Below, in pieces: positions 23,001 to 30,731 of a DNA stretch of 36,717 nucleotides (its first letter is position 1; every line of letters starts with the position of its first letter). The translations under genes and the position numbers were made by a program. Source of the DNA: an uncultured Lachnoclostridium sp. (GTDB taxonomy: Bacteria; Bacillota; Clostridia; Lachnospirales; Lachnospiraceae); contig CAJMFH010000027.1 of NCBI GenBank assembly GCA_905212635.1, forward strand, positions 1 to 36,717, in the 5' to 3' direction. A model generated the notes under the pieces. It ran no database searches. It was not told the origin of the DNA and saw nothing but the letters and a program-made list of their open reading frames with translations.

Positions 23001-23039
23001 TTGCACCGTCATTATAACGCCGCAACGGTGCAATAGCAA
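23001..23039 (-). promoter_or_regulatory. Promoter with palindrome for the hypothetical secreted-protein gene
   Basis: Read on the minus strand, TTGCTA (23034-23039) and TATAAT (23011-23016) are 17 bases apart, a good housekeeping promoter. A perfect 9-bp inverted repeat, TTGCACCGT (23001-23009) and ACGGTGCAA (23025-23033), encloses the -10 box and spacer. It could be a repressor site, or a hairpin ending the AEC-transporter transcript that comes from the right. Confidence 0.55.
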
Positions 23040-23062
23040 GTTAAGATTTGGTAAAGAGAATT

Positions 23063-24007
23063 TTATCCGACAAATAAACTCACGATAGGAATTGAGAATA
23101 AAGACACGATCGTTGTAAGAACTACGCCGGCGGAGGCAAGCTGGACATTGCCTTTGTATTCTTCCGTGATAAGAACCACCATACTGCCCGAAGGAAGAGC
23201 AAGCATAATGATAAATAACGTAAGGATCAATGGGTCAAAAGGCAGCAGGCGGACAAGGAAACTTGCCAGAATCGGAATTGCAAACATTTTGATCAGGGCA
23301 AATCCATAAAGACGTACTTCTTGGAAAATCTTGGAAAGCGAACTGGCGGCAAGCGAACAGCCGATAAGGATCATGGACAGAGGCACGCAGGGATTTCCCA
23401 TGTAATTGATGAATTTTTGCACATTTTCCGGCAGAGAAATGCCCGTTACAAACAATACGATCGTGATGAGAGAAGCCAGTACACCGGTATTTCCAAAGAT
23501 CTGGCGGAGTCTGGCCGACATGCTGAGAGCCGGTGCGCTGCCATCCGAAAGCGAGCGGCGGACGAGCGAAATGCCGTAAGTATATATGATGAGATTAAAA
23601 ACGAGCATATACACCGCGACGTAGATAATATACTGCGCGCCAAGCAGCGAACTCACGATAGGAATGCCCATAAAACCGCAGTTCGGAAGCAGTGTCAGCA
23701 GTTTGTAGATCGGTGCTTTGCGGCTTTCCGGCCGAAGGATAAATACGATAAAAAATCCGGCGAGAAAAAGAAGCAGGTAAAAAATGCCGACAAGTGCCAG
23801 ATTTTCCCAGAATAAAGGGCCGCTTTGTTTTAAACTCTGGCCGAAAACACTGGAAATCATCAAAAAAGGATTGAAAATATTAACCACAAGACGGGAAAGC
23901 GCCGAAGACAGCGAGTCATTGATCCAGTCTCTGCGGGCAAGGAAATAACCGGTAAACATCATGGTAAAGAGAACCAGCATTTGTCCGGCGACAACAAAAA
24001 TATCCAT
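23063..24007 (-). CDS. AEC-family (auxin efflux carrier-like) transporter
   Basis: Membrane transporter of 314 residues with about ten hydrophobic segments in two five-helix halves. Family marks include the N-terminal GYFLARRDWINDSLSSALSRLVVNIFNP stretch, the NCGFMGIP motif and the second-half ALPSGSMVVL segment. Bacterial members carry organic anions such as malate, malonate or similar acids. Its stop-to-start spacing of 2 bases from the GntR gene shows cotranscription, so the regulator probably responds to its substrate. The substrate is unknown. Confidence 0.87.
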   Translation of the reverse strand: MDIFVVAGQMLVLFTMMFTGYFLARRDWINDSLSSALSRLVVNIFNPFLMISSVFGQSLKQSGPLFWENLALVGIFYLLLFLAGFFIVFILRPESRKAPIYKLLTLLPNCGFMGIPIVSSLLGAQYIIYVAVYMLVFNLIIYTYGISLVRRSLSDGSAPALSMSARLRQIFGNTGVLASLITIVLFVTGISLPENVQKFINYMGNPCVPLSMILIGCSLAASSLSKIFQEVRLYGFALIKMFAIPILASFLVRLLPFDPLILTLFIIMLALPSGSMVVLITEEYKGNVQLASAGVVLTTIVSLFSIPIVSLFVG

Positions 24008-24009
24008 AC

Positions 24010-24687
24010 TCAGACTTCCTCCTTATAAAACTCGTGAAGCGGAGAGAGGTGGCGTTCAATCGCGTGACAGAGCCGTTCCCGGTCTTTCGTCTTCACCGCC
24101 TCAATAATCTCCGCATGATCCGACTGCGAAAATGCAACCGCCGACACCGGATCTTCCGAATTCATAATAATATTTTTCTGTGTCATACGATATAGTGTGG
24201 ACAAAAATAAAGTTAGAATACTATTTTTGGAACAGCCGATCAATTGCAGGTGAAATTTTGTGTCATATTCCCAAAACAACGCGTAATTGCCGCGGGCAGA
24301 TTCCATTTTTTCATATAAATGTTCCAGCTCAGCGACTTCCTGCTCTGTAATAGAAAGAAGATATTTTTCCATCACACTAATCTCCAGAAACTGCCGCGCA
24401 TCCACAATTTCCGAAGCCGGAACATCGGATAAATGAATGGCATTTTCCAATTTATCTGCAATACTTGACTGGGTTGGGCGGGAAACATAATTTCCCTTTC
24501 CCGGAATATTGATCACCAGATTTTTTTCAACAAGTATTTTGATCGATTCGCGGATGACATTGCGGCTGACATCGTATTGGGAAGCCAGAATACGCTCCGA
24601 CGGCAGCTTGTCATTTTCCTTTAGCTCGCCGGAACGGATGCGGGCGCAAAGCTCCGACGCGATTTTGGTAGATAAAGCATCTCTCAT
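24010..24687 (-). CDS. GntR-family regulator, FadR/FCD subfamily
   Basis: Transcription factor of 225 residues: an N-terminal winged helix (about 1-75; LPSERILASQYDVSRNVIRESIKIL and GKGNYVSRP) and a C-terminal all-helical FCD ligand domain (about 90-220; ARQFLEISVMEKYL, the HLQLIGCSKN segment and H-containing AIERHLSPLHEFY). FCD domains usually bind small organic acids, often with a metal held by histidines. GGGGG lies before the ATG at 24687. The likely operator overlaps its own -35 region, indicating autoregulation; it may also act on the divergent ABC-transporter operon. Confidence 0.9.
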   Translation of the reverse strand: MRDALSTKIASELCARIRSGELKENDKLPSERILASQYDVSRNVIRESIKILVEKNLVINIPGKGNYVSRPTQSSIADKLENAIHLSDVPASEIVDARQFLEISVMEKYLLSITEQEVAELEHLYEKMESARGNYALFWEYDTKFHLQLIGCSKNSILTLFLSTLYRMTQKNIIMNSEDPVSAVAFSQSDHAEIIEAVKTKDRERLCHAIERHLSPLHEFYKEEV

Positions 24688-24707
24688 AAGAAATTCCCCC
24701 TTTCAAC

Positions 24708-24770
24708 CTATAACATAACGATTCATGGATTTCCATACATTACATTGGATCCTGAATAGTTACAGTATAG
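24708..24770. repeat. Second palindromic sequence related to the 22204-22297 element, in the gntR leader
   Basis: The 63-bp stretch can fold into a long imperfect hairpin (outer CTATA/TATAG, then TAAC/GTTA, ATTCA/TGAAT and GGAT/ATCC). It shares CGATTCAT-GATTTCC (24719-24734) and ATCCTGAATAGTTAC (24749-24763) with the right arm of the other copy (22283-22297 for the latter). Most of it falls in the 5' leader of the gntR transcript (minus strand), so it may influence that mRNA as well as being a dispersed repeat. Confidence 0.55.
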
Positions 24771-24792
24771 CATATCTGCTAAACTGGTTCAA
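24764..24792 (-). promoter_or_regulatory. Promoter of the gntR-AEC transporter operon
   Basis: On the minus strand TTGAAC (24787-24792) and TATACT (24764-24769) are 17 bases apart, giving a start near 24757 and a leader of about 70 bases that holds the palindromic repeat. Confidence 0.68.
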
Positions 24793-24806
24793 CTGGTAGT
24801 ACCAGT
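24782..24806. promoter_or_regulatory. GntR/FadR-type operator
   Basis: ACTGGTA-G-TACCAGT (24792-24806) is a perfect 7-bp inverted repeat with one central base and fits the TGGT-n-ACCA pattern typical of FadR-type regulators. A direct copy of its half, AACTGGT, occurs at 24782-24788. The site abuts the -35 box of gntR, so binding should repress that gene. Confidence 0.65.
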
Positions 24807-24974
24807 CAGACCGCAAAAATGAGCCGATTTTGTGCAACCAGCATAAAAGATAAAGAAAAGCACGGAAAGAAACAGACAATATAACCAAACAAAATCGAGA
24901 ACAATTCTCATTTTGCTATCATTTTTTTGCATTTATGCTAAAATCGCAGAGTGATATTTGTGGAGAACTCCGTA

Positions 24975-25003
24975 TTGACAGATGGTATTTTGTTCGGTAT
25001 GAT
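24975..25003 (+). promoter_or_regulatory. Near-consensus promoter of the ABC-transporter/catabolic operon
   Basis: TTGACA (24975-24980), 17 bases, TATGAT (24998-25003). Transcription should begin near 25010, leaving a 70-base leader. The 165 bases between it and the GntR operator contain no gene. Confidence 0.78.
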
Positions 25004-25018
25004 AGGGGTAACAAAAGC

Positions 25019-25054
25019 AAAGGCGCTGAACCCTTCGGGGTGCGGCGCTTTTTT
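25019..25054 (+). terminator. Terminator-like hairpin in the operon leader (candidate attenuator)
   Basis: An almost continuous stem runs from 25019 to about 25052: AAAGGCGC pairs with GCGCTTTT through one G-T pair, and ACCC-TTCG-GGGT (25030-25041) forms the top with a stable TTCG loop. Six T residues (25049-25054) follow. It starts about ten bases after the predicted transcript start and ends 25 bases before the lipoprotein ATG. It looks like an intrinsic terminator that would end most transcripts unless overcome, or the end of a very short RNA. Confidence 0.6.
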
Positions 25055-25079
25055 CTATTTACAGAAAGGTGGTTTTATT

Positions 25080-25958
25080 ATGAAAATGAGAAAGAAGAAA
25101 TCAATTTTTATGAGTTTGGTATTATCCCTGGTGATGTTATTATCACTCACAGGCTGTGGCTCCTCCGAGCAGGCCGGTTCCTCTTCCGATTCCACTTCGA
25201 GTGAGAAAAAGGTTTTGAAGGTTGGTATGGAATGTATGAACGCTCCATACAACTGGTCACAGACAGATGACAGCAACGGTGCCGTTCCCATCGAAGGAAC
25301 AACCGAATATGTAAATGGATACGATGTCATGATGGCAAAGAAGATTGCCGAGGAAAATGGCTATGAATTGCAGGTATACAAAATTGAATGGGATGGATTG
25401 ATCATGGCAGTTCAGTCCGGAACCATTAACGCGATCATCGCCGGAATGTCAGCAACCGACGAAAGAAAACAGAGTGTTGACTTCTCTGATCCTTATTATA
25501 AAGCAACTCACGTATTGATCGTGAAAAAGGACAGCAAATATGCAAGTGCTAAAACTTTGGATGATCTGAAGGGCTGCAACGTAACTTCCCAGCAGGGAAC
25601 AACGATGTATGACAGTTCTGCAAAACAGATCAAGGGAGCTGCCATACAGGAAGCTTTGCCGGATATCCCAAGTTTGATCGTAGCCGTAAGTTCCGGTCGT
25701 ACCGATGTGGCAATTGTGGAAAAACCGATGGCACTTGCAGCGATTGCGACAAATAAAGATCTGGCAATGGTAGAATTTCCGGAAGGTTCCGGATTTGATG
25801 TAGATTCCGGTATTACAAATATCGCAGTCGCAGCAAAAAAAGGCGATTCGGCTGTCGTTGATGCCTGCAATAAGACATTGAAAGGCATTTCCGATGAAGA
25901 GAAAGATAAGATGATGAAGGAAGCCATCGCAAATCAGCCGGCAAGTGATTCTGAATAA
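25080..25958 (+). CDS. Amino-acid-type ABC transporter substrate-binding lipoprotein
   Basis: Extracellular receptor of the polar amino-acid family (solute-binding family 3), 292 residues. It has a basic start, a hydrophobic segment (10-24) and a lipobox LTGC with Cys26, then a Ser/Glu-rich linker. The mature part shows the family pattern: VGMECMNAPYNW, YVNGYDVMMAKKIAEENGYE, GTINAIIAGMSATDERKQSVDFSDPYY. The last motif is the amino-group-binding stretch. The arginine that normally binds an alpha-carboxylate appears to be in DERKQ. An AAAGGTGG site precedes the ATG; longer readings cross the leader hairpin and are rejected. The substrate is a cationic, polar or modified amino acid, not predictable further. 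Confidence 0.88.
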   Translation: MKMRKKKSIFMSLVLSLVMLLSLTGCGSSEQAGSSSDSTSSEKKVLKVGMECMNAPYNWSQTDDSNGAVPIEGTTEYVNGYDVMMAKKIAEENGYELQVYKIEWDGLIMAVQSGTINAIIAGMSATDERKQSVDFSDPYYKATHVLIVKKDSKYASAKTLDDLKGCNVTSQQGTTMYDSSAKQIKGAAIQEALPDIPSLIVAVSSGRTDVAIVEKPMALAAIATNKDLAMVEFPEGSGFDVDSGITNIAVAAKKGDSAVVDACNKTLKGISDEEKDKMMKEAIANQPASDSE

Positions 25959-25977
25959 TCCCTAAGTTTGTGCCTAA

Positions 25978-26016
25978 GCGCCGCTTGGCAGCAAACAATG
26001 GATACCATAGCGGCGC
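25978..26016 (+). other. Intercistronic hairpin after the binding-protein gene
   Basis: GCGCCGCT (25978-25985) and AGCGGCGC (26009-26016) form a perfect 8-bp stem extended by TGG/CCA, with no T-run. Such stems often protect the 3' end of binding-protein mRNA so that this subunit is made in excess over the permease and ATPase. Confidence 0.55.
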
Positions 26017-26034
26017 AGAAATGGGGGACATACT

Positions 26035-26796
26035 ATGACAATGTTTGTTGCACAGGCGGCATCCTTCCCCGTAGATGGTTCCTTTTGGGACTGGGTTGGA
26101 TACCTTATCATGGAATATAAAGGCGTCTTTTTGAAAGGCGCAGGCTGGACACTTGCGCTGGCAGTGACCGGTACTATTATAGGATGTATCATCGGATTTA
26201 TCGTTGGTATCGTTCAAACCATTGAACTGGAAGCAAATTGCAACTATGCAAAGCGTGGTCTGGTAAAAGTAGTAAAAGCAATCGTCCGCATATATGTGGA
26301 AGTGTTTCGAGGTACACCAATGATCGTACAGGCGATGGTTATCTACTACGGTTTGTCTTATCTGGGGATCCAGTGGGGCGCATTGACATGTGGTTTCATC
26401 GTTGTTTCGATCAACACCGGTGCTTACATGGCTGAGTCGGTACGAGGCGGAATCAATTCCGTCAGTACCGGTCAGTTTGAAGCCGGAAAGGTCATCGGAC
26501 TGAGTCATTTTCAGATCATGTTCCACGTTGTGCTGCCGCAGGCACTGAAAAATATCATGCCGCAGATTGGTAACCAGTTGGTAACAAACCTGAAAGATAC
26601 TTCCGTATTAAATGTTATTTCCGTCAACGAGCTGTTCTTCAGCGGAAAGACGGCGGCATCGGTATATTATAAATATTTTGAAGTATTTATCATTATCGCG
26701 GCAATTTATTTTGTATTAAACCTGATCGTAACGATCTTACTCCGGTTTGTGGAAAAATTGATGGCTGGAAAATCCGATTACAGCCTGTCAAAGTAA
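26035..26796 (+). CDS. Amino-acid ABC transporter permease (HisM/GlnP type)
   Basis: Membrane subunit of 253 residues with five or so hydrophobic segments. The family motifs EVFRGTPMIVQAM and GAYMAESVRGGINSV are followed by the EAA-type loop GQFEAGKVIGLSHFQIMFHVVLPQA, which contacts the ATPase. An N-terminal 30-residue segment before the first helix is a little longer than usual. Start: ATG at 26035, with GGGG about 8 bases upstream; a second ATG at 26041 is possible. It works with the lipoprotein before it and the ATPase after it. Confidence 0.92.
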   Translation: MTMFVAQAASFPVDGSFWDWVGYLIMEYKGVFLKGAGWTLALAVTGTIIGCIIGFIVGIVQTIELEANCNYAKRGLVKVVKAIVRIYVEVFRGTPMIVQAMVIYYGLSYLGIQWGALTCGFIVVSINTGAYMAESVRGGINSVSTGQFEAGKVIGLSHFQIMFHVVLPQALKNIMPQIGNQLVTNLKDTSVLNVISVNELFFSGKTAASVYYKYFEVFIIIAAIYFVLNLIVTILLRFVEKLMAGKSDYSLSK

Positions 26797-26809
26797 AGGG
26801 GGAATTACC

Positions 26810-27559
26810 ATGAGCGAAATCAAAGAACCAATTTTGGAAGTATACGATGTGACAAAAAATTTTGGTGACCACGAAGTGCTTCGCGGTGTAAATTTCAAGG
26901 TATTTCCAAAAGATGTAATCTGTATTATCGGGGCTTCCGGTTCCGGAAAAACGACGATGCTCCGATGTCTGAACATGCTGGAGACACCGACTTCCGGAAG
27001 CATCTACTTTGACGGCGAAGAGATTTCAAGATACCGCGCAGATGTACGGTCATCCAGGAAAAAAATGGGAATGGTTTTTCAGCAGTTTAATCTGTTTCAG
27101 AATAAATCGGTTCTCGATAACTGTACATTGGGGCTTCGCAAGGTGTTGAAAATGCCAAAACAAGAAGCCGAAGAGAAAGCCAAATATTATTTGGAAAAAG
27201 TGGGAATGACACCTCAGCTGCTTGCCAAACCGGCACAGCTTTCCGGTGGACAGCAGCAGCGAGTTGCGATTGCAAGAGCGCTCGCGATGGAGCCGGAAGT
27301 GCTTTTGTTTGACGAACCGACGAGTGCTCTCGACCCACAGATGGTCGGCGAGGTGCTCAATGTCATGAAGCAGCTGGCAAGTGAAGGTATGACAATGGTT
27401 ATCGTAACCCATGAGATGGCATTTGCAAGAGATGTCTCGACGCGGACCATTTTCATGCACGAAGGTGTGGTGGCAGAAAACCGCAAGTCAAAAGAACTTT
27501 TTGCCGACCCACAGCATCCGAAAACACAGGAATTTTTGGCCAGATTTATGGCTGGCTGA
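26810..27559 (+). CDS. Amino-acid ABC transporter ATP-binding protein (GlnQ type)
   Basis: ATPase of 249 residues: Walker A GASGSGKTT (41-49), Q-loop near 91 (VFQQFNLF), signature LSGGQQQR (144-151), Walker B LLFDEP (165-170), D-loop SALDP and switch H in VTHEMAFARDV. The length and motifs are those of polar amino-acid importers. It follows the permease by 13 bases with a GGGGG site before the ATG and completes the three-part transporter. Confidence 0.95.
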   Translation: MSEIKEPILEVYDVTKNFGDHEVLRGVNFKVFPKDVICIIGASGSGKTTMLRCLNMLETPTSGSIYFDGEEISRYRADVRSSRKKMGMVFQQFNLFQNKSVLDNCTLGLRKVLKMPKQEAEEKAKYYLEKVGMTPQLLAKPAQLSGGQQQRVAIARALAMEPEVLLFDEPTSALDPQMVGEVLNVMKQLASEGMTMVIVTHEMAFARDVSTRTIFMHEGVVAENRKSKELFADPQHPKTQEFLARFMAG

Positions 27560-27575
27560 CGTTAGGAGGGTTATT

Positions 27576-28082
27576 ATGAGTAAAGAATTTAAGACAAAAA
27601 CAGAAGGACTTACCATCCGTTATGTCGAGGATGGTGAAGAGGGGCTGGTACTTCAGCTGATCAAGGAGATCGCAGAATATGAAAAAATGTCAGATTGTGT
27701 GAAAGCGACCGAAGAAGGATTACATAAAGCATTGTTTGAGCAGCACGACTGCAATTGTCTGATCGTAGAATATGAGAAAAAACCGGTAGGTTTCTGCCTG
27801 TATTTCCATACATTTTCTACTTTCTGCGGACGAACAAACCTGTATCTGGAAGATATTTTTGTACGCGAAGAGATGCGCGGCAAAGGAATCGGAAAAGAGA
27901 TTTTCCATGTATTGATGCAGATTGCCGTTGACGAAGGATGCGACCGTCTCGAATGGGTGTGCCTCAACTGGAATACACCGTCCATTGGTTTTTACAAAGG
28001 CATGGGAGCATTTCCAATGTCAGACTGGACGACATTCCGCATGACAACCAAAGAAATGACCGAAGCACTCCAGCGGCTCTAA
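27576..28082 (+). CDS. GNAT N-acetyltransferase resembling spermidine/thialysine acetyltransferases
   Basis: Acetyl-CoA-dependent N-acetyltransferase of 168 residues. The acetyl-CoA loop is REEMRGKGIGKE (about 97-108), preceded by the LYLEDIFV strand (89-96) and followed by NWNTPSIGFYKGMGA, an arrangement shared with the SAT1/SAT2 (diamine and thialysine) group; LIKEIAEYEKM near the N-terminus matches as well. Enzymes of that group acetylate a terminal amine of polyamines or lysine analogues. AGGAGGG (27564-27570) sets the start. As it lies directly behind the transporter, it may act on the imported amine. The substrate is inferred from similarity only. Confidence 0.85.
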   Translation: MSKEFKTKTEGLTIRYVEDGEEGLVLQLIKEIAEYEKMSDCVKATEEGLHKALFEQHDCNCLIVEYEKKPVGFCLYFHTFSTFCGRTNLYLEDIFVREEMRGKGIGKEIFHVLMQIAVDEGCDRLEWVCLNWNTPSIGFYKGMGAFPMSDWTTFRMTTKEMTEALQRL

Positions 28083-28106
28083 GGCAGCCGCAGAGAGGAG
28101 GGAAGG

Positions 28107-29111
28107 ATGAAATTACTGATTTATGGGATGACGGACGACGAGAAAGAAACTCTCGCCGAGATCCGGCAGCAGGTAGATGTCGAAGAGATTGCATTTGCAG
28201 ATGGTATTTTTACCAAGGACAGGATCGCAGAAGTCGATGGATTCCGTGCAATCTGGATTATGACAAACAGCATGATCGGTGAGGAAGAAGCCAGACTTCT
28301 TTCGGAACATGGAGTGCGTTACATCGTCTCCAGGGCGGCCGGCATCGATCATCTTGACCTCGAAGCATTGCGGAAGTACGGCATTAAGGCAGCCAATGTG
28401 CCGTCGTATTCACCCAATGCGATCAGTGAGCATACGTTGATGCTTTTGCTCAATGCACTGCGCCACATGCGGCGTAGCGAGGCAATGGTTGCCCGACGGG
28501 ATTTTGGGATTGCGGGATTGTGTGGAAGAGAGATCCGCACAATGACGATCGGTGTCATCGGAGCCGGGCGGATCGGCACATTGACGATCAAGGCGCTGGC
28601 GGCACTCGGAGCCAAAGTGCTTGTGCATGCGAGACATGTACACCTAGACCTTGTCGGGATCGCGACGCAGGTTTCGCTTTCCGAAATCTGGGAACGCAGT
28701 GATGCCATCATGCTTCATTGCCCCCTTACAAAAGAAAATACGCATCTGATCGGGAAAGAGACATTGGAACAGTGCAAACCGGGTGTCGTGGTTGTAAATA
28801 CTGCGCGAGGTGGTCTGGTAGATGGCAAGGCGATGTTAGATGCACTGAAAAAAGGAAAGGTTTCTGCGTTTGCAATGGACGTTTATGAGACGGAAGATGA
28901 TTTTGTACGGGTCGATTTTGAAGGAAAGCCGACCGGTGATCCGGTGTTTGAGGAGCTGCTTGCAAGAGAAGAGGTAATTTATACGTCACATATCAGTTTC
29001 CTGACAGACCGGGCATTGTACGAGATTATGAGAATTTCGCTGGAAAATGCGTCGGAATATGAGAAAAATGGCATTTGCCATAATGAAGTGACGACGGGGA
29101 AAGGTCAGTGA
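28107..29111 (+). CDS. D-isomer-specific 2-hydroxyacid dehydrogenase
   Basis: NAD-dependent reductase of 2-oxo acids to D-2-hydroxy acids, 334 residues. It has the Rossmann loop GVIGAGRIG (149-157) with a neutral residue where NADP enzymes have arginine, the catalytic Arg234 (NTARGGLVD), a carboxylate in the VYETED region (about 261-265) and the catalytic His295 (TSHISFLT). The overall layout is close to D-lactate dehydrogenase/VanH. In the operon it could reduce the 2-oxo acid made by one of the aminotransferases. GGAGGGAAGG precedes the ATG; the amidohydrolase starts 4 bases after its stop. Confidence 0.88.
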   Translation: MKLLIYGMTDDEKETLAEIRQQVDVEEIAFADGIFTKDRIAEVDGFRAIWIMTNSMIGEEEARLLSEHGVRYIVSRAAGIDHLDLEALRKYGIKAANVPSYSPNAISEHTLMLLLNALRHMRRSEAMVARRDFGIAGLCGREIRTMTIGVIGAGRIGTLTIKALAALGAKVLVHARHVHLDLVGIATQVSLSEIWERSDAIMLHCPLTKENTHLIGKETLEQCKPGVVVVNTARGGLVDGKAMLDALKKGKVSAFAMDVYETEDDFVRVDFEGKPTGDPVFEELLAREEVIYTSHISFLTDRALYEIMRISLENASEYEKNGICHNEVTTGKGQ

Positions 29112-29115
29112 TAGT

Positions 29116-30711
29116 ATGTATGCGGAAAAATTGTATAAAAATGGAAAGTTCTACACGATGGAACAAGAGGGACAGGCGGTAGAGGCCGTCGGTGTCCGCG
29201 ATGGAAAAATCGTATTTACGGGAACGAACGAAGAAGCAGAGAAAATAGAGAGCGACGAGATCATTGATATAAAAGGAAGGGCAGTATTTCCGGGATTTAT
29301 CGACTGCCACCAGCATACATTGGCTTACGCGAGGACGACAAAAGAAGTCAATCTTGTCGTGACAAAAAGTGTGCAGGAGATATTGGAACGCCTGAAAGAG
29401 CGCGCGAAAGTGACGCCGCCCGGTCAGTGGATAAAAGGAAGCGGCTTCAACCACGAGGAATTTGACGAGGTGCGGATTCCGACAAAAGAGGAACTCGACA
29501 GTGTCAGCAAAGAGTGTCCGATTCTGATCAGCCGGTATTGTATGCATGTGCATGCGGCAAACTCAAAAGCACTTGAGATCGCCGGGATTGACGAGAATTT
29601 TAAACCGCTTGTACCGGATTCCGTGGAGTACGGAGCGGATGGAAAGCCAAACGGCATCCTGCGTGAGAGCGCGGTAACGCCGGTATTAAAGAGTATTCCG
29701 GATCTTCTGCCGACACCGGAGGACAAAAAAGATGCCCTCGAAGCGGTGTGCCGCGACATGAACCGTTATGGGATCACCGGCATTCATCCGATTCAGGGAA
29801 AATTTGTCGATGCGGACGAGTATATGAATCTATACCAGGAACTGGAGGAGGAAGGGCGGCTTCCGGTCCGCGTGTACCTGTCATTTGACGAATATCCGTC
29901 CTTTCATATGAAGACAGGATTTGGAAATGAAAAGTTGCGTTACGGCTTTTACAAAATATACAGCGACGGATCGCTTGGTTCGCGAAATGCCGCATTGACG
30001 GAAGATTATTCGGATGATCCGGGAAATAAAGGACTTTTGAATCATTCGCCGGAAGAAGTCATGGAAATGTGCCAGAAGGCCTATGACATGGATCTGCAGA
30101 TCGGCATTCATGCAATTGGCGACCGTGGTGTCGAGATTGCGCTTGACGCATTGGAAAACTGCTACCGAAAGAATCCGAAGCCAAATGTTCGATTTCGCCT
30201 AATTCACGGCATCGTGCTTCGCAAAGACCTGATTGAGAGGATCAAAAAGATGCCAATCATCGTGGATATCCAGCCGAGATTTACGTCGAATTATAACATT
30301 TGGTGGTCGGAAGACCGTCTCGGACCGGAACGGATCCGATATGCCTATGCTTGGAACACATTGATCAAGGAAGGCATCATTCTTACCGGAAGTTCGGATT
30401 CACCGGTGGAACCGTACAGTCCGATGCTCGGTGTATATTCCATCGTGTGCAGGCAGGATCTTACCGGAAAGCCGGAGGGCGGATGGTATCCGAAGGAGCG
30501 CGTCAGTGTATACGACGCCATTAGTATGTATACCAGAAACGCCGCGTATTCTTCTTACGAAGAAGACATCAAAGGCACGATAACAGTGGGAAAATTGGCG
30601 GACTTCGCCGTGATGGAAGAAGATCCGTTTACCGTTGACCCATTACATATAAAAGACATCCGCGTTATGCAGACATGGCTTGGCGGAGAAAAAGTTTACG
30701 AGGCAGAGTAA
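29116..30711 (+). CDS. YtcJ-type metal-dependent amidohydrolase
   Basis: Cytoplasmic hydrolase of the amidohydrolase superfamily (Amidohydro_3/YtcJ), 531 residues. The metal ligands include His65-x-His67 in FPGFIDCHQHT. Later motifs are YSDGSLGSRNAAL, the HAIGDRG histidine, RLIHG and GSSDSPVEP. There is no signal peptide. The family cleaves C-N bonds in amides, N-acyl compounds or rings; here an acylated amine or amino acid is a sensible guess, given the acetyltransferase and aminotransferases in the same operon. The exact substrate is unknown. Start by GTGATAGT spacing is weakly supported; only a poor ribosome site is visible, so translation is probably coupled to the previous gene. Confidence 0.85.
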   Translation: MYAEKLYKNGKFYTMEQEGQAVEAVGVRDGKIVFTGTNEEAEKIESDEIIDIKGRAVFPGFIDCHQHTLAYARTTKEVNLVVTKSVQEILERLKERAKVTPPGQWIKGSGFNHEEFDEVRIPTKEELDSVSKECPILISRYCMHVHAANSKALEIAGIDENFKPLVPDSVEYGADGKPNGILRESAVTPVLKSIPDLLPTPEDKKDALEAVCRDMNRYGITGIHPIQGKFVDADEYMNLYQELEEEGRLPVRVYLSFDEYPSFHMKTGFGNEKLRYGFYKIYSDGSLGSRNAALTEDYSDDPGNKGLLNHSPEEVMEMCQKAYDMDLQIGIHAIGDRGVEIALDALENCYRKNPKPNVRFRLIHGIVLRKDLIERIKKMPIIVDIQPRFTSNYNIWWSEDRLGPERIRYAYAWNTLIKEGIILTGSSDSPVEPYSPMLGVYSIVCRQDLTGKPEGGWYPKERVSVYDAISMYTRNAAYSSYEEDIKGTITVGKLADFAVMEEDPFTVDPLHIKDIRVMQTWLGGEKVYEAE

Positions 30712-30731
30712 CTGCCGGATTGGAGGACATT

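Noticed and set aside
24898..24916. Fur-box-like sequence (GAGAACAATTCTCATTTT)
   Set aside because: Only about 12 of 19 positions match the Fur consensus, and nothing nearby concerns iron uptake. The GAGAA/TTCTC pair may be chance.
24951..25079. N-terminal extension of the amino-acid-binding lipoprotein
   Set aside because: The extension would translate through the promoter and leader hairpin; the signal peptide and ribosome site place the start at 25080.
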